DNA of 64,000 nt from Mailhella massiliensis (GTDB lineage: Bacteria > Desulfobacterota > Desulfovibrionia > Desulfovibrionales > Desulfovibrionaceae), in the NCBI RefSeq assembly GCF_900155525.1, contig NZ_LT706951.1, forward strand, positions 596,508-660,507, given 5' to 3'. How positions within the stretch are numbered: the stretch's first letter is position 1; the number at the start of each line of letters is the position of its first letter. Below are positions 33,811 to 41,902 of this stretch, piece by piece. Position numbers and translations under genes: made by a program. Below the pieces are notes generated by a model. The model did no database searches and was not told the DNA's origin. It saw only the letters and a program-made list of their open reading frames with translations.

Positions 33811-34164
33811 TCAGGGGGCCATCATGGCCGTAAGCTGGGCCTGCCGTTCCTGGGCGCGCTTGTCCATGGCGGCCGAGGTGCAGGTCAGAAACTGGCCGAG
33901 CCCCATCAGTTTCAGAGAATAGTAAACATGCAGGCCCCGCTTTTCGTCCGAAACGATATCCGCGTTCTTCAATACCGCAAGGTGACGGGAAACCGTAGAC
34001 ATATCGGCCCCAACAAGGTGCTGAAGATCGGCCACGCAGAGAGGCCCGTCCAGAAGCGCCTCCACCATGAGCAGCCTGCTGGGGTGCCCCAGCGCCTTGA
34101 ATATTCTGGCCTGCGCCTCAAGGTACTTTCCGTTCTGCGCACGCCTTAAAGGAAGAAGCGTCAT
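33811..34164 (-). CDS. ArsR/SmtB family transcriptional regulator
   Basis: A 117-residue winged-helix repressor. RIFKALGHPSRLLMVEALLDGPLCVADLQHLVGADMSTVSRHLAVLKNADIVSDEKRGLHVYYSL contains the helix-turn-helix (key parts GHPSRL, LCVADL, STVSRHLAVLK, RGLHVYYSL). The LCVADL segment keeps only one of the two cysteines of the classical metal site, and another Cys lies in FLTCTS, so the effector may be a metal, a thiol-active compound or something else. The start at 34164 follows AGAGGGA. It is divergent from the TAXI transporter genes and probably controls itself and possibly them through the palindrome at 34187-34203. Confidence 0.85.
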   Translation of the reverse strand: MTLLPLRRAQNGKYLEAQARIFKALGHPSRLLMVEALLDGPLCVADLQHLVGADMSTVSRHLAVLKNADIVSDEKRGLHVYYSLKLMGLGQFLTCTSAAMDKRAQERQAQLTAMMAP

Positions 34165-34186
34165 GATTCCCTCTCTGCCTCCAATA

Positions 34187-34203
34187 TTTGCATACTTTGC
34201 AAA
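34187..34203. promoter_or_regulatory. Candidate ArsR-type operator
   Basis: Perfect inverted repeat TTTGCA-N5-TGCAAA (34187-34192 and 34198-34203) lying 23 bases upstream of the arsR-type start codon, where an autoregulatory operator is expected. Confidence 0.5.
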
Positions 34204-34318
34204 ACAAGCAAGGAGATTGCTCTTTGTCAACTCCGCATCTCTCCGCAGTTCCGCCCTGCCGAAGAGGTCGGTTTCACATTTTCGTCAATTCCATACCTAT
34301 TGCACTCCGCAAAAAACC

Positions 34319-34346
34319 GTGACATTATCCGGTTCTCAGATAAAAT
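34319..34346 (+). promoter_or_regulatory. Candidate promoter of the first TAXI receptor gene
   Basis: GTGACA (34319-34324), a 16-base spacer and TAAAAT (34341-34346), 78 bases before the start codon. Confidence 0.45.
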
Positions 34347-34424
34347 AAAGGGAAGAACGCTCCGAAGGTCGGTTTTTCTTTCCATCTTTTGACAAAGCTG
34401 AAACTTTTTGCAGGAGGTTCTTTC

Positions 34425-35402
34425 ATGTTCAGGAGATTCTTCGCCGTCGCTCTCGGCGCGGCCGTGCTTCTTACCGGAGCCCTCTCCACCGACGCCATGG
34501 CCGCCAAGTTCGTCACCATCGGTACCGGCGGCATCACCGGCGTGTACTACCCCACCGGCGGCGCCATCGCCAAGATCATCAACGCCAAGAAGGATGTCTA
34601 CGACATCCGCGCCAGCGTGGAATCCACCGGGGCCTCCAAGTTCAACATCAACGCCATCAACAACGGCGATCTGGAATTCGGCATCGCTCAGGCCGACACG
34701 CAGTATCAGGCCTACAAGGGCATCGGCGACTGGGAAGGCAAGCCCGTGACCAAGCTGCGCTTCGTGTTCGCTCTGGCTCCCGAGGCCGTCACCTTCGTGG
34801 CTGCCGAAGATTCCGGCATCAAGAGCGTGAAGGACGTGAAGGGCAAGATCATCAACCTGGGCGATCCCGGTTCCGGCAACCGCATCAACGCCCTTCAGGT
34901 GTTCAAGGAAGTGGGTCTGGAACCCGGCAAGGACTTCCGCGGCGAAGGCCTGAAACCCGCCGACGCTCCCCACACCCTGCAGGACGGCCGTATCGACGGC
35001 TTCTTCTACACCCTGGGTCATCCCAACGGGAACATCAAGGAAGCCACGGCCGGCAAGCGCAAGTGCCGCATCGTGCCCATCACCGGCATGGAAAAGCTGC
35101 TTGAGGAATGCCCCTACTACTCCAAGACCACCATCGACATGAGCCAGTACCCCGACGCGAGCAACGCCGCCGACGGCAAGGTGGAAACCATCGGCATGCT
35201 GGCCACCTTCGTGACCTCCGCCGACACTCCCGACGACATCGTCTACGCCATCACCAAGGAAGTGGTGGAAAACCTCGACGAATTCAAGAAGCTGCACCCT
35301 GCGCTTGAAGCCATCACCAGGGAAAGCCTGCTGGAAGGCCGCACCGCTCCCTTCCATCCCGGCGCTGAAAAGTATTTCAAGGAAGCCGGTCTGCTCAAGT
35401 AA
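34425..35402 (+). CDS. TAXI family TRAP transporter solute receptor (system 1)
   Basis: A 325-residue periplasmic binding protein. The signal peptide ends at ALSTDAMA-A (about residue 25), followed by FVTIGTGGITGVYYPTGGAIAKIIN, the standard entry of TAXI (TRAP-associated extracytoplasmic immunogenic) receptors. LEFGIAQADTQYQAYKG, INLGDPGSGNR and DGFFYTLGHPNG are further conserved sites that form the ligand cleft. The ligand of most TAXI systems is an organic acid or amino acid and cannot be told here. CAGGAGG precedes ATG 34425. It is followed, after a large hairpin, by the fused permease. Confidence 0.9.
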   Translation: MFRRFFAVALGAAVLLTGALSTDAMAAKFVTIGTGGITGVYYPTGGAIAKIINAKKDVYDIRASVESTGASKFNINAINNGDLEFGIAQADTQYQAYKGIGDWEGKPVTKLRFVFALAPEAVTFVAAEDSGIKSVKDVKGKIINLGDPGSGNRINALQVFKEVGLEPGKDFRGEGLKPADAPHTLQDGRIDGFFYTLGHPNGNIKEATAGKRKCRIVPITGMEKLLEECPYYSKTTIDMSQYPDASNAADGKVETIGMLATFVTSADTPDDIVYAITKEVVENLDEFKKLHPALEAITRESLLEGRTAPFHPGAEKYFKEAGLLK

Positions 35403-35420
35403 GAGAGGCCTCGGCGCTTG

Positions 35421-35448
35421 CGGGGGCGGGCTGCGGCCCGCCCCCGCT
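35421..35448 (+). promoter_or_regulatory. Intercistronic hairpin, likely partial terminator between receptor and permease
   Basis: Perfect 12-bp GC stem GCGGGGGCGGGC (35421-35432) / GCCCGCCCCCGC (35437-35448) then TTTCTGTTTTCC, 18 bases after the receptor stop. Such a structure would stop most transcripts and protect the receptor mRNA, giving more receptor than permease. Confidence 0.65.
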
Positions 35449-35519
35449 TTCTGTTTTCCTCCCAGCATGTGCAGCAAGGGGAAAGCATTCCTTCCAACCG
35501 TTCAGTTGTGGAAACTCCC

Positions 35520-37616
35520 ATGCCTCAGAAACACATCCCAACCGCTCCCGCCGGAGACAAGTACAAGGAAGACGTAGCCCATGCCGAACACGGCATGCGC
35601 GGCGACACCATGGGCATCACGGCGAAGATCACCTTCGTCATCGCCCTGTGCTGGTCGCTCTTCCAGATGGCCAGCGCCAGCATTCTGCTCATCGACTCCA
35701 TCTATGTAAAGTCCATCCATCTGGCCTTTGCCATCATTCTGGTTTATTTCAACATTCCCATGATAAAGCCCTCGGCCTCCTCAAGGTGGGATCTGCGTAT
35801 CCTGCTGGCCATGAACCGGGTTACCGTCATGGATTACATCCTGGGCATCATGGCCGCCGTGGCCGCGCTCTACATCTTCATCGACTACGCGGGCCTCGCC
35901 TCCCGCCCCGGCTCCCCCATCGCCCGCGACATTCTCATGGGCATACTGCTGGTGGTGCTGCTGCTTGAGGCCACGCGCCGCGTGCTCGGCCCGGCGCTTC
36001 CCATCATCAGCACCGTGTTCATCATCTACGTGTTCACGGGGCCGTATCTGCCCGATTTTCTGGCCTTCAAGGGCGCGTCGCTTTCGCGCTTCATTTCCCA
36101 GATCACCATGGACACGCAGGGCGTCTACGGCATTCCGCTTCAGGTGTCGGCCACCGTGGTGTTTCTCTTCGTGCTCTTCGGCACCATGCTCGACCGCGCG
36201 GGCGGCGGCACCTTCTTCACGCAGCTCGCCATCAGCGGTCTCGGCCGCTACCGCGGCGGCGCGGCCAAGGCTGCGGTATTCAGCTCCGCCCTTTCCGGCA
36301 TGGTTTCCGGCTCCAGTATCGCCAACGTGGTGACCACGGGTACCTTCACCATTCCGCTCATGAAAAAGGTGGGCTATCCTGCGGTAAAGGCGGCGGCCAT
36401 CGAAGTGGCCTCCTCCGTCAACGGGCAGCTTGCGCCGCCCGTCATGGGCGCCGCGGCCTTCATCATTGCCGAATACGTCAACGTGCCCTACATCGAAGTG
36501 GCCAAGGCTGCGGCCATTCCGGCCTTCGCCTCCTACGCCGCCCTTTTGTGGATCACCCATGTGGAAGCCTGCAAGCTCGGCCTGCGCGGTCTCTCCAAGG
36601 ATGAACTTCCCCGCGCCCGGGACGTGCTGCGCGGCGGCCTGCATTTCCTCTTCCCTCTGGCCATGCTGCTGTATGAGCTCATCGCCCTCCAGCACTCCGC
36701 CGAACTTGCGGTGTTCCGCGCCATCATCGTGCTGGCCGTCATCATGATATTCCAGCCCGTGTGCATCGCCGTGGTACGCAAGACCTCCAAGTGGGAAGCC
36801 CTCAAGGAAGGCCTCAGACTCACCATCTCCTCCATGGCGGCGGGCGCCAACAACATGGCGGGCGTGGCTCTGGCCACGGCTTCCGCAGGCATCATCGTGG
36901 GCTGCGTGTCCCTGGGGCTCGGCCAGCAGATCACCTCCTTCGTGGAAGTGCTTTCCATGGGGAACATCTTCCTGCTGCTCATCATCACGGCGGCGGCAAG
37001 CCTTCTGCTCGGCATGGGCCTGCCCACCACGGCCAACTACATCATCATGGCCTCGCTCACCGCTCCGGTGCTGGTGGAACTCGCCTCCGGCTTCACCATT
37101 CACGGTATGCAGCTTGCCGTGCCGCTCATGGCCGCGCACCTGTACTGCTTCTACTTCGGCATTCTGGCCGACGATACGCCCCCCGTGGGCCTCGCCGCCT
37201 ATGCGGGCGCGGCCATCGCCAACACCTCGCCCATCGCCGTGGGCATACAGGGCTTCTTCTACGACATCCGTACCGCGCTGCTGCCCCTGGTCTTCATCTT
37301 CAACCACGACATCATCCTGTGGAACATCCACAGCCTGCCCGAAGCCGTCATAATCTTCTGCATGACCTCCCTCGGCATGATCAGCTTCTCTTCCCTGATT
37401 CAGGGCTGGTTCATCACCAAAACCAGCATTCTGGACAGACTGCTGCTTTTCGCTGCCACGGTGGCGCTCATGTACCCCGCGCTCATCACCGGCTTCTTCC
37501 TTCCCCATGATCAGCGCTATCTGGGTTACATTCTCGGTCTGGCGCTCATGATTCTCACCTGGCTCCGCCAGAAGGCGGGCGCGAAGTTCGCTGCGCCCCG
37601 GGAGGCTGCGGCATGA
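35520..37616 (+). CDS. TRAP transporter fused permease (TAXI system 1)
   Basis: A 698-residue membrane protein that joins the small (DctQ-like) and large (DctM-like) TRAP subunits, as is normal for TAXI systems, with about 16-18 spans. VFLFVLFGTMLDRAGGGTFFTQLA, SALSGMVSGSSIANVVTTGTFTIPLMKKVGY, SSVNGQLAPPVMGAAAFIIAEY and LLGMGLPTTANYIIMASLTAP are the hallmark DctM motifs (given as separate conserved blocks). It imports the receptor-bound solute using an ion gradient. ATG 35520 was chosen as the first Met with a GGAA site; the longer frame begins in the hairpin. The stop overlaps the next gene by four bases. Confidence 0.92.
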   Translation: MPQKHIPTAPAGDKYKEDVAHAEHGMRGDTMGITAKITFVIALCWSLFQMASASILLIDSIYVKSIHLAFAIILVYFNIPMIKPSASSRWDLRILLAMNRVTVMDYILGIMAAVAALYIFIDYAGLASRPGSPIARDILMGILLVVLLLEATRRVLGPALPIISTVFIIYVFTGPYLPDFLAFKGASLSRFISQITMDTQGVYGIPLQVSATVVFLFVLFGTMLDRAGGGTFFTQLAISGLGRYRGGAAKAAVFSSALSGMVSGSSIANVVTTGTFTIPLMKKVGYPAVKAAAIEVASSVNGQLAPPVMGAAAFIIAEYVNVPYIEVAKAAAIPAFASYAALLWITHVEACKLGLRGLSKDELPRARDVLRGGLHFLFPLAMLLYELIALQHSAELAVFRAIIVLAVIMIFQPVCIAVVRKTSKWEALKEGLRLTISSMAAGANNMAGVALATASAGIIVGCVSLGLGQQITSFVEVLSMGNIFLLLIITAAASLLLGMGLPTTANYIIMASLTAPVLVELASGFTIHGMQLAVPLMAAHLYCFYFGILADDTPPVGLAAYAGAAIANTSPIAVGIQGFFYDIRTALLPLVFIFNHDIILWNIHSLPEAVIIFCMTSLGMISFSSLIQGWFITKTSILDRLLLFAATVALMYPALITGFFLPHDQRYLGYILGLALMILTWLRQKAGAKFAAPREAAA

Positions 37617-38104
37617 AAAGAAGAAAAGGCATCATCGCCAAGCGTTCCCTGCGCCCGGTCACGGTGAAAAAGGCTCCCGAAAACGACGTGCAGCAGGAAC
37701 TGCAGTGCGCCCAATGCAAAACCGTCTTCCCCGACTTCCTCGGCCGCTGCCCGGAATGCGGGAGCGACGAGTGGACGGCCCTTGTGGAAGTGAACCCCTA
37801 TGCCCGCGTGCCCATGGAAAGCCTCATCAAGGGATGCGCCCACATCCTCTGGATGCTGGGCATACTCGGCTTCTTCATCCTCGTCTGGCAGATGGACAGC
37901 CCGGATGACGCGACCAACCGCCTGTACCTCTACGCGGCCATCGCCACGCTTCTGGTATGCATCCTCATTTCCACGGCCCTCTTCAGCCTGAGCGAGCTCA
38001 TGCGCCGCGTGCTGCGCATACAGCGCCGCCTCAAGGTCTTCCATGAGCATTACAACGAAACCCATCCCGTCAAACACGTCTGGAAATCCCACAACGTGAA
38101 ATGA
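37613..38104 (+). CDS. Zinc-ribbon membrane protein next to the TAXI permease
   Basis: A 163-residue protein whose ATG overlaps the permease stop (ATGA), so it belongs to the operon. After a Lys/Arg-rich start, CAQCKTVFPDFLGRCPEC (about residues 32-49) is a two-CxxC zinc ribbon. Two membrane spans follow (about residues 77-92 and 104-124), and the tail is His/Arg-rich. I do not recognise a named family. Inference: an accessory or regulatory subunit of this TRAP system, or a protein that simply shares the transcript. A terminator follows. Confidence 0.7.
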   Translation: MKRRKGIIAKRSLRPVTVKKAPENDVQQELQCAQCKTVFPDFLGRCPECGSDEWTALVEVNPYARVPMESLIKGCAHILWMLGILGFFILVWQMDSPDDATNRLYLYAAIATLLVCILISTALFSLSELMRRVLRIQRRLKVFHEHYNETHPVKHVWKSHNVK

Positions 38105-38147
38105 CGGCCTTTGCCGCAGACCCGTACGGGCCGCGGCAGCTCTCCCC

Positions 38148-38180
38148 GGCTCCCGCTTCGCATGAGGCGGGAGCCTTTTT
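38148..38180 (+). terminator. Rho-independent terminator of TAXI operon 1
   Basis: Stem GGCTCCCGC (38148-38156) / GCGGGAGCC (38167-38175) followed by T5. Confidence 0.85.
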
Positions 38181-38776
38181 CTTTCCGTACCCTGCTCTCC
38201 GCCCGCAGCCGCCATCGCCCCGTCTCCCGTGCTCCGGGCGTTCTTCCTCACGGCAACGCAGCCGTACGCCCGGACCCATAACGGCACGCAGAAAAACATT
38301 CGGCGGCCCCGCACATGTTCCGGCAGTCTTCCGCGTCGCTCCCCCCAGGCCATGATGCCTCGGGAGGCTTTGCTTTTTTCCGGCAGGCGCTTTTCCTCAT
38401 GCCGCCCTTCCCCCGGAGAAAACGCGCGATACGTCTTCTTCGCCTGCATGAAACGGCGTCTCCACGGCACAGACTCCGACCATAAGGAAATAAGGGCCCC
38501 CGCCCGACGTTCAGCTCGGCCTGCCGCAAAGCCTCCCCTTCCGCCCGGCACGGTACGCCTCTGCACGCAGCGCACGGCTTTTTCCGCTCTTCATGCCTCC
38601 GCCCGGCCCCGAAAAACACGGCATCGCCCCATCTCGCCGCCCGTGCCGAAGCCTCAGAAAATCATGCGTCCCCCAGAAGCATGAGCCTTCTCCTTCTTCC
38701 CGGCCCCGCTCCTGCGGAGAAAACGCTCCTCCTGTTTCCCGGAAACCGGCATGATTCTCCCTGAGACGGACAACAG

Positions 38777-38806
38777 AAAAGGGCGGCGGAATCCTTCCGT
38801 CGCCCT
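38777..38806 (-). terminator. Terminator of the IS-split envelope gene
   Basis: On the minus strand a stem of about 11 bp with one G-T pair (TTCCGCCGCCC half and GGGCGACGGAA half) is followed by TTTTCTG, 25 bases after the original stop codon. Confidence 0.7.
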
Positions 38807-39220
38807 CATGCCGCCCTTCGCAGAGCAGCGCTACTTTCTGTTCAGGTATTCCTGCAGAGGCTTCGTGCCGGGAACGGACGTGAAGGTGAACGGAAACTTT
38901 TCAGGCATCCTGAAAAACATCCCGACAAAGGCCTTCAGCTCCACGGGTTCTTCGGAAGAGAAGGTCATGCTGCACGTTCCGGGCGCGGTGAACTGCTCGC
39001 GCAAAAGCCTGCCCAGCTCCCGGAATCCTCTGTCCGGGACCTGTTCCAGCGCTCTCCCCGTTTCCAGCACCTTGTCCGCATAGACTTCGGGGCGTTCAAA
39101 ATTCCTCCAGGCAACCAGTTCCAGCATCATGGGCAGCAGGCCGGAATCGTTGCAGGAAGCATTCAGCTTTTCCAGAACCAGCCTCTTCTGGAGCACCTCG
39201 TATATATTATTCCCGGAGGA

Positions 39221-39228
39221 AAAGAAAA
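39221..39228. repeat. Target-site duplication, left copy
   Basis: AAAGAAAA directly flanks the IS left end and is repeated at 39942-39949 directly after its right end. Eight bases is the usual duplication length of IS1595-family elements. Confidence 0.93.
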
Positions 39229-39941
39229 GGGGCTGTCCTAGCTAAGACTAGTGTTTAGCTTGTTTTACCCAATAAGTTAGCTGAGTTAGAAGTTGTTTAT
39301 GGTTGCCTCCATTGAAGCGCCATTCGCATTCTTTGAGGAACCAGTAAAAGTGTTCTGGCTTGATACCGTTAAAACGACGTAAGTGTCTTTTGGCTTGATT
39401 CCAGAAATTTTCTATTCCATTGATATGATTATGGTGTTCTGCAAACTTCTGAGAATGATTGATACGATGATGATGGAATCCGTTGATATCCAAGGCGTTG
39501 TAAGCTGAAAATGTATCTGTATAGACTATACTGTCAGGTTCCACCTGTTCTTTGATGATGGGGAGAAGTGTTTCAGTACGGGCATCAGGAATGATTACTG
39601 TGTAGACTCTTTCGTTTCTCTTCAATAGACCAAAAACAGCTATTTTTCCGGCAGATCCCCGTCCTCGTTTACCTTTTCTTACACCTCCAAAGTAACTTTC
39701 ATCGGCTTCTATTTCTCCGGACAGCCGATAGCTGGGGAGATGAGAAGCAATAAGACGTCGCAAGCGCATGAAATAGGATGTGGCAGTGTTACGGTTTACT
39801 CCTACCATCTCTCCGGCAGCCCTTGCCGTGGCACCGGCCACAAAAAACTTTATGAGTTCGGTCTGTTGCCGATTATTTAGTCTGCTGCGTCTTTCATACA
39901 TGCCGGTATCCTAGCTCTTTTTTCTTAGCTAGGACAGCCCC
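39229..39941 (-). mobile_element. Complete IS1595-family (IS1016-like) insertion sequence, 713 bp
   Basis: Both ends carry the same perfect 19-bp terminal inverted repeat GGGGCTGTCCTAGCTAAGA (39229-39247 and the complement at 39923-39941), flanked by 8-bp duplications AAAGAAAA. One transposase gene fills the element. Its base composition is clearly more AT-rich than the surrounding chromosome, which suggests arrival from another host. Intact ends, duplication and transposase indicate a recent, probably still mobile copy. Confidence 0.95.
39248..39901 (-). CDS. IS1595-family transposase
   Basis: A 217-residue transposase. An N-terminal helix-turn-helix (GATARAAGEMVGVNRNTATSY) is followed by the DDE/N-type catalytic domain: EADESYFGG with the first Asp, IVYTDTFSAYNAL with the second, and HHNHINGIENFWNQAKRHLR with the Asn and Glu characteristic of the ISXO2-like/IS1595 group. 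No zinc-ribbon domain is present, as in the short IS1016 subgroup. The start ATG (complement of 39899-39901) lies 40 bases inside the right terminal repeat; the stop is just inside the left one. Confidence 0.93.
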   Translation of the reverse strand: MYERRSRLNNRQQTELIKFFVAGATARAAGEMVGVNRNTATSYFMRLRRLIASHLPSYRLSGEIEADESYFGGVRKGKRGRGSAGKIAVFGLLKRNERVYTVIIPDARTETLLPIIKEQVEPDSIVYTDTFSAYNALDINGFHHHRINHSQKFAEHHNHINGIENFWNQAKRHLRRFNGIKPEHFYWFLKECEWRFNGGNHKQLLTQLTYWVKQAKH

Positions 39942-39949
39942 AAAGAAAA
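39942..39949. repeat. Target-site duplication, right copy
   Basis: AAAGAAAA, identical to 39221-39228. Confidence 0.93.
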
Positions 39950-41261
39950 ATACATCCTTCAGCTCTTTCAGCGCGTCGGCATCCCCCAAAATCCGCCACC
40001 CGCATTCCACGACGCCCAGTTTTTCCACCTCACAGCGGCCCGTGCAGGAAAGAGACGTCCCGGTCATCACGCTGTCCGTCTTCACAGTCAGCACGAGTCC
40101 ATCCGGCGCATAGCGGGCTATGATGGTAAAATACTTGTCCCCTTTCCGGGGAAGCAGCAACCGCAGGCGGGAATACTCCGTCTTCTCCCTGCGCACCCCT
40201 TCCCCTTCCATGGAAAGCGCGGAAGAGAAACCGTCGAAGAACACCCCCGCGGGTATGTCCGTAGAAACCAGTTCCATGTCCTGCATGGTCAGCGAGGCAT
40301 ACGGCAGAGCAGCTTCCTGCTGCTTCTGCCAGAGTTCCAGCATTCCGGCAACGAGTTCCTCCCCCGGACGTTTCCGCTCGAACAGCTCCGCAAGTTCCGC
40401 CAGGACTTCCGGTTCGGGAAGACGCAGGTCTCTGATGTCCGCACGCTGCAGAAAACCGGTGAGGCCCTGCCCGGAAATGCTCAGGCCGGAAAGCTCCAGA
40501 CTCAGAGACGAAACCATCGTCTCCCCGCTCGGCGCGTCCAGCCCTTCGGAAAGGGCCACGTTCTCCACGTTCATCCTCACGGGAGCGGCCAGTCCCGACC
40601 GGGAAAGCGTAAGTTCCACCCGGCTGATTTCCAGCCCGTCCAGACGGCAGCGGTACAGTTCCTCAAAAAAGGAAGGAGAGGAAGGATGGAGGCGGTACTC
40701 GTACAACAGCCTGCCGAGGCGCTGACGCCAGCCGCGTATCCGCATGTTCCCTACGCGCTGATCCACCCGCACCGGCCCATCCTGCACCGTTTCCGTCATA
40801 TCGGTGAACACGAGCTGTTCCGCCACAAGGGGAAGATCCTCCCTGTCGCGTTCGTCCGCGGCGTACCAGTCAAGGAGCATCCTTCTGTTCATGCCCTCCG
40901 CGACCACTCGCTCGACGGCACCCGTGCGCACCGCTCCGTTTCGTTCCCGCACCTCATAAGTCATGCCCTGCAGAACAAGAATATTGTCGAGAAGATGATA
41001 GTCTGCTTCCCGCACCTGTCCCCCTGCGGCGACAAACGCTTCGACTATGTTTTTCTCCACCCTGTCTTCCAGAAAGCGTACGCCACCCCAGCCCGCAACT
41101 ACGGCCAGAACAACCACGCCTCCGACAACGGAAATTTTCCTCATTCCCTTTCTTCCTGAAGTCAGGACCGCCCCTTCAAGGGGCGGTTTGATTTGACCCT
41201 ATAAGGGTCTGTTACCCGGCTGCCCTCTTAAGAGGGCTCTGTCTCGACTCTTGCCGAAGAG

Positions 41262-41723
41262 TTATTTCCTGCTGCTCGTAAACGAGCTGACGGGCCGTTC
41301 TACCAGGCTATACTGGTCTGTTATTTTGTCTCGTTCTTCCTGCTCCCTCACATATTTGATGATGGTCGCCTCATTTACTCCCACCGTGCTGACAAAATAA
41401 CCGGTACACCAGAAATGGCGATTGCCGAACTTGTAGCGCAGATGCGGAAAACTCTCGAATATCATCAAAGAACTCTTCCCTTTCAAATACCCCATGATCT
41501 GCGCCACGCTATACTTGGGCGGAATCTTGACGCACATATGAATATGGTCCACACACGCATTTGCTTCCACTATCTCTATTCCTTTGTATTCACACAGTTT
41601 TCTCAGAATTTCGCCGATCGTTCTGCGATACCTTCCGTATACCAGCTTGCGTCTGAATTTCGGAGCGAAAACGATGTGATACTTGCAGCTCCAACGGGTA
41701 TGGTTTAAACTCTGGTCATTCAT
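41262..41723 (-). CDS. tnpA: IS200-family TnpA transposase
   Basis: A 153-residue Y1 HUH transposase. CVDHIHMCVKIPP has the HUH metal-binding pair, and YVREQEERD near residue 125 supplies the catalytic tyrosine that attacks single-stranded DNA. KYHIVFAPKFRRKLVYG is the family start. ATG 41723 with AAAGGAA upstream is preferred over an in-frame TTG at 41762. The ribosome-binding site falls inside a long inverted repeat (41728-41785), which would hold translation low. Length and motifs look intact. Confidence 0.9.
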   Translation of the reverse strand: MNDQSLNHTRWSCKYHIVFAPKFRRKLVYGRYRRTIGEILRKLCEYKGIEIVEANACVDHIHMCVKIPPKYSVAQIMGYLKGKSSLMIFESFPHLRYKFGNRHFWCTGYFVSTVGVNEATIIKYVREQEERDKITDQYSLVERPVSSFTSSRK

Positions 41724-41727
41724 TATT

Positions 41728-41785
41728 GGGTTCCTTTGTGTATAGATTTCGAGTCGAGACAACTGGTTATCTCACAAAGGAACCC
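41728..41785 (-). promoter_or_regulatory. Leader hairpin that masks the tnpA ribosome-binding site
   Basis: A perfect 13-bp inverted repeat, GGGTTCCTTTGTG (41728-41740) with CACAAAGGAACCC (41773-41785), directly upstream of tnpA. In tnpA mRNA the half next to ATG contains the AAAGGAA site, so the folded leader would block ribosomes. IS200 of enterobacteria is known to be silenced in a similar way. Confidence 0.75.
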
Positions 41786-41852
41786 CTTTTTTAACTTATG
41801 TAAAGGCTTCGCCTTTTTGGAACTCCCCGCATAGCGGGGAGTTTTCAATCTT

Positions 41853-41890
41853 AAAAAACAGCCCCCTCCGCCTTTTCCGGCGGAGGGGGC
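41853..41890 (-). terminator. Rho-independent terminator of the intact envelope paralogue
   Basis: Perfect 12-bp stem GCCCCCTCCGCC (41861-41872) / GGCGGAGGGGGC (41879-41890); on the minus strand a T6 run follows (41853-41858). It starts 12 bases after the stop codon. Confidence 0.88.
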
Positions 41891-41902
41891 CGAACAAGTT
41901 TT

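Larger units (their letters stand above)
38105..38830. other. Gene-free gap
   Basis: Holds terminators for both flanking convergent units (38148-38180 and 38777-38806). The 600 bases between have no convincing gene. Confidence 0.5.
38831..41144 (-). pseudogene. Envelope protein gene (paralogue of 41903-43675) split by an IS element
   Basis: The 5' part (41144 down to about 39942) encodes a membrane anchor (residues 5-22) and about 400 residues aligned with the neighbouring paralogue, for example SFFEELYRCRLDGLEI. It then runs into the IS and stops after 15 foreign residues at 39894. The 3' part (39220 down to 38831) carries the remaining C-terminus, ending GTKPLQEYLNRK like the paralogue's GTKPLAEYLPRK. 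Removing the 713-bp element and one 8-bp target copy (721 bases) joins the two parts in frame and restores one protein of about 530 residues. So the gene was intact until a recent insertion. Function unknown; likely inner-membrane anchored with a periplasmic domain. Confidence 0.88.
41160..41850 (-). mobile_element. IS200-type insertion sequence (approximate ends)
   Basis: A single-gene IS200/IS605-group element. It encodes only TnpA and has the expected subterminal hairpins: CCGCCCC-TTCAA-GGGGCGG at 41168-41186 on the 3' side and AACTCCCCGC-ATA-GCGGGGAGTT at 41821-41843 on the 5' side. Extra palindromes lie at 41194-41208 and 41222-41237. These elements have no inverted terminal repeats or target duplication, so the boundaries can only be estimated. 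It sits just upstream of the split envelope gene, whose start codon is at 41144, and after the terminator of the paralogue, so it may separate the split gene from its promoter. Confidence 0.82.

Noticed and set aside
38831-39196. A separate small gene with a GTG start
   Set aside because: It is the 3' remnant of the IS-split gene; the codon is an internal Val of the restored frame.
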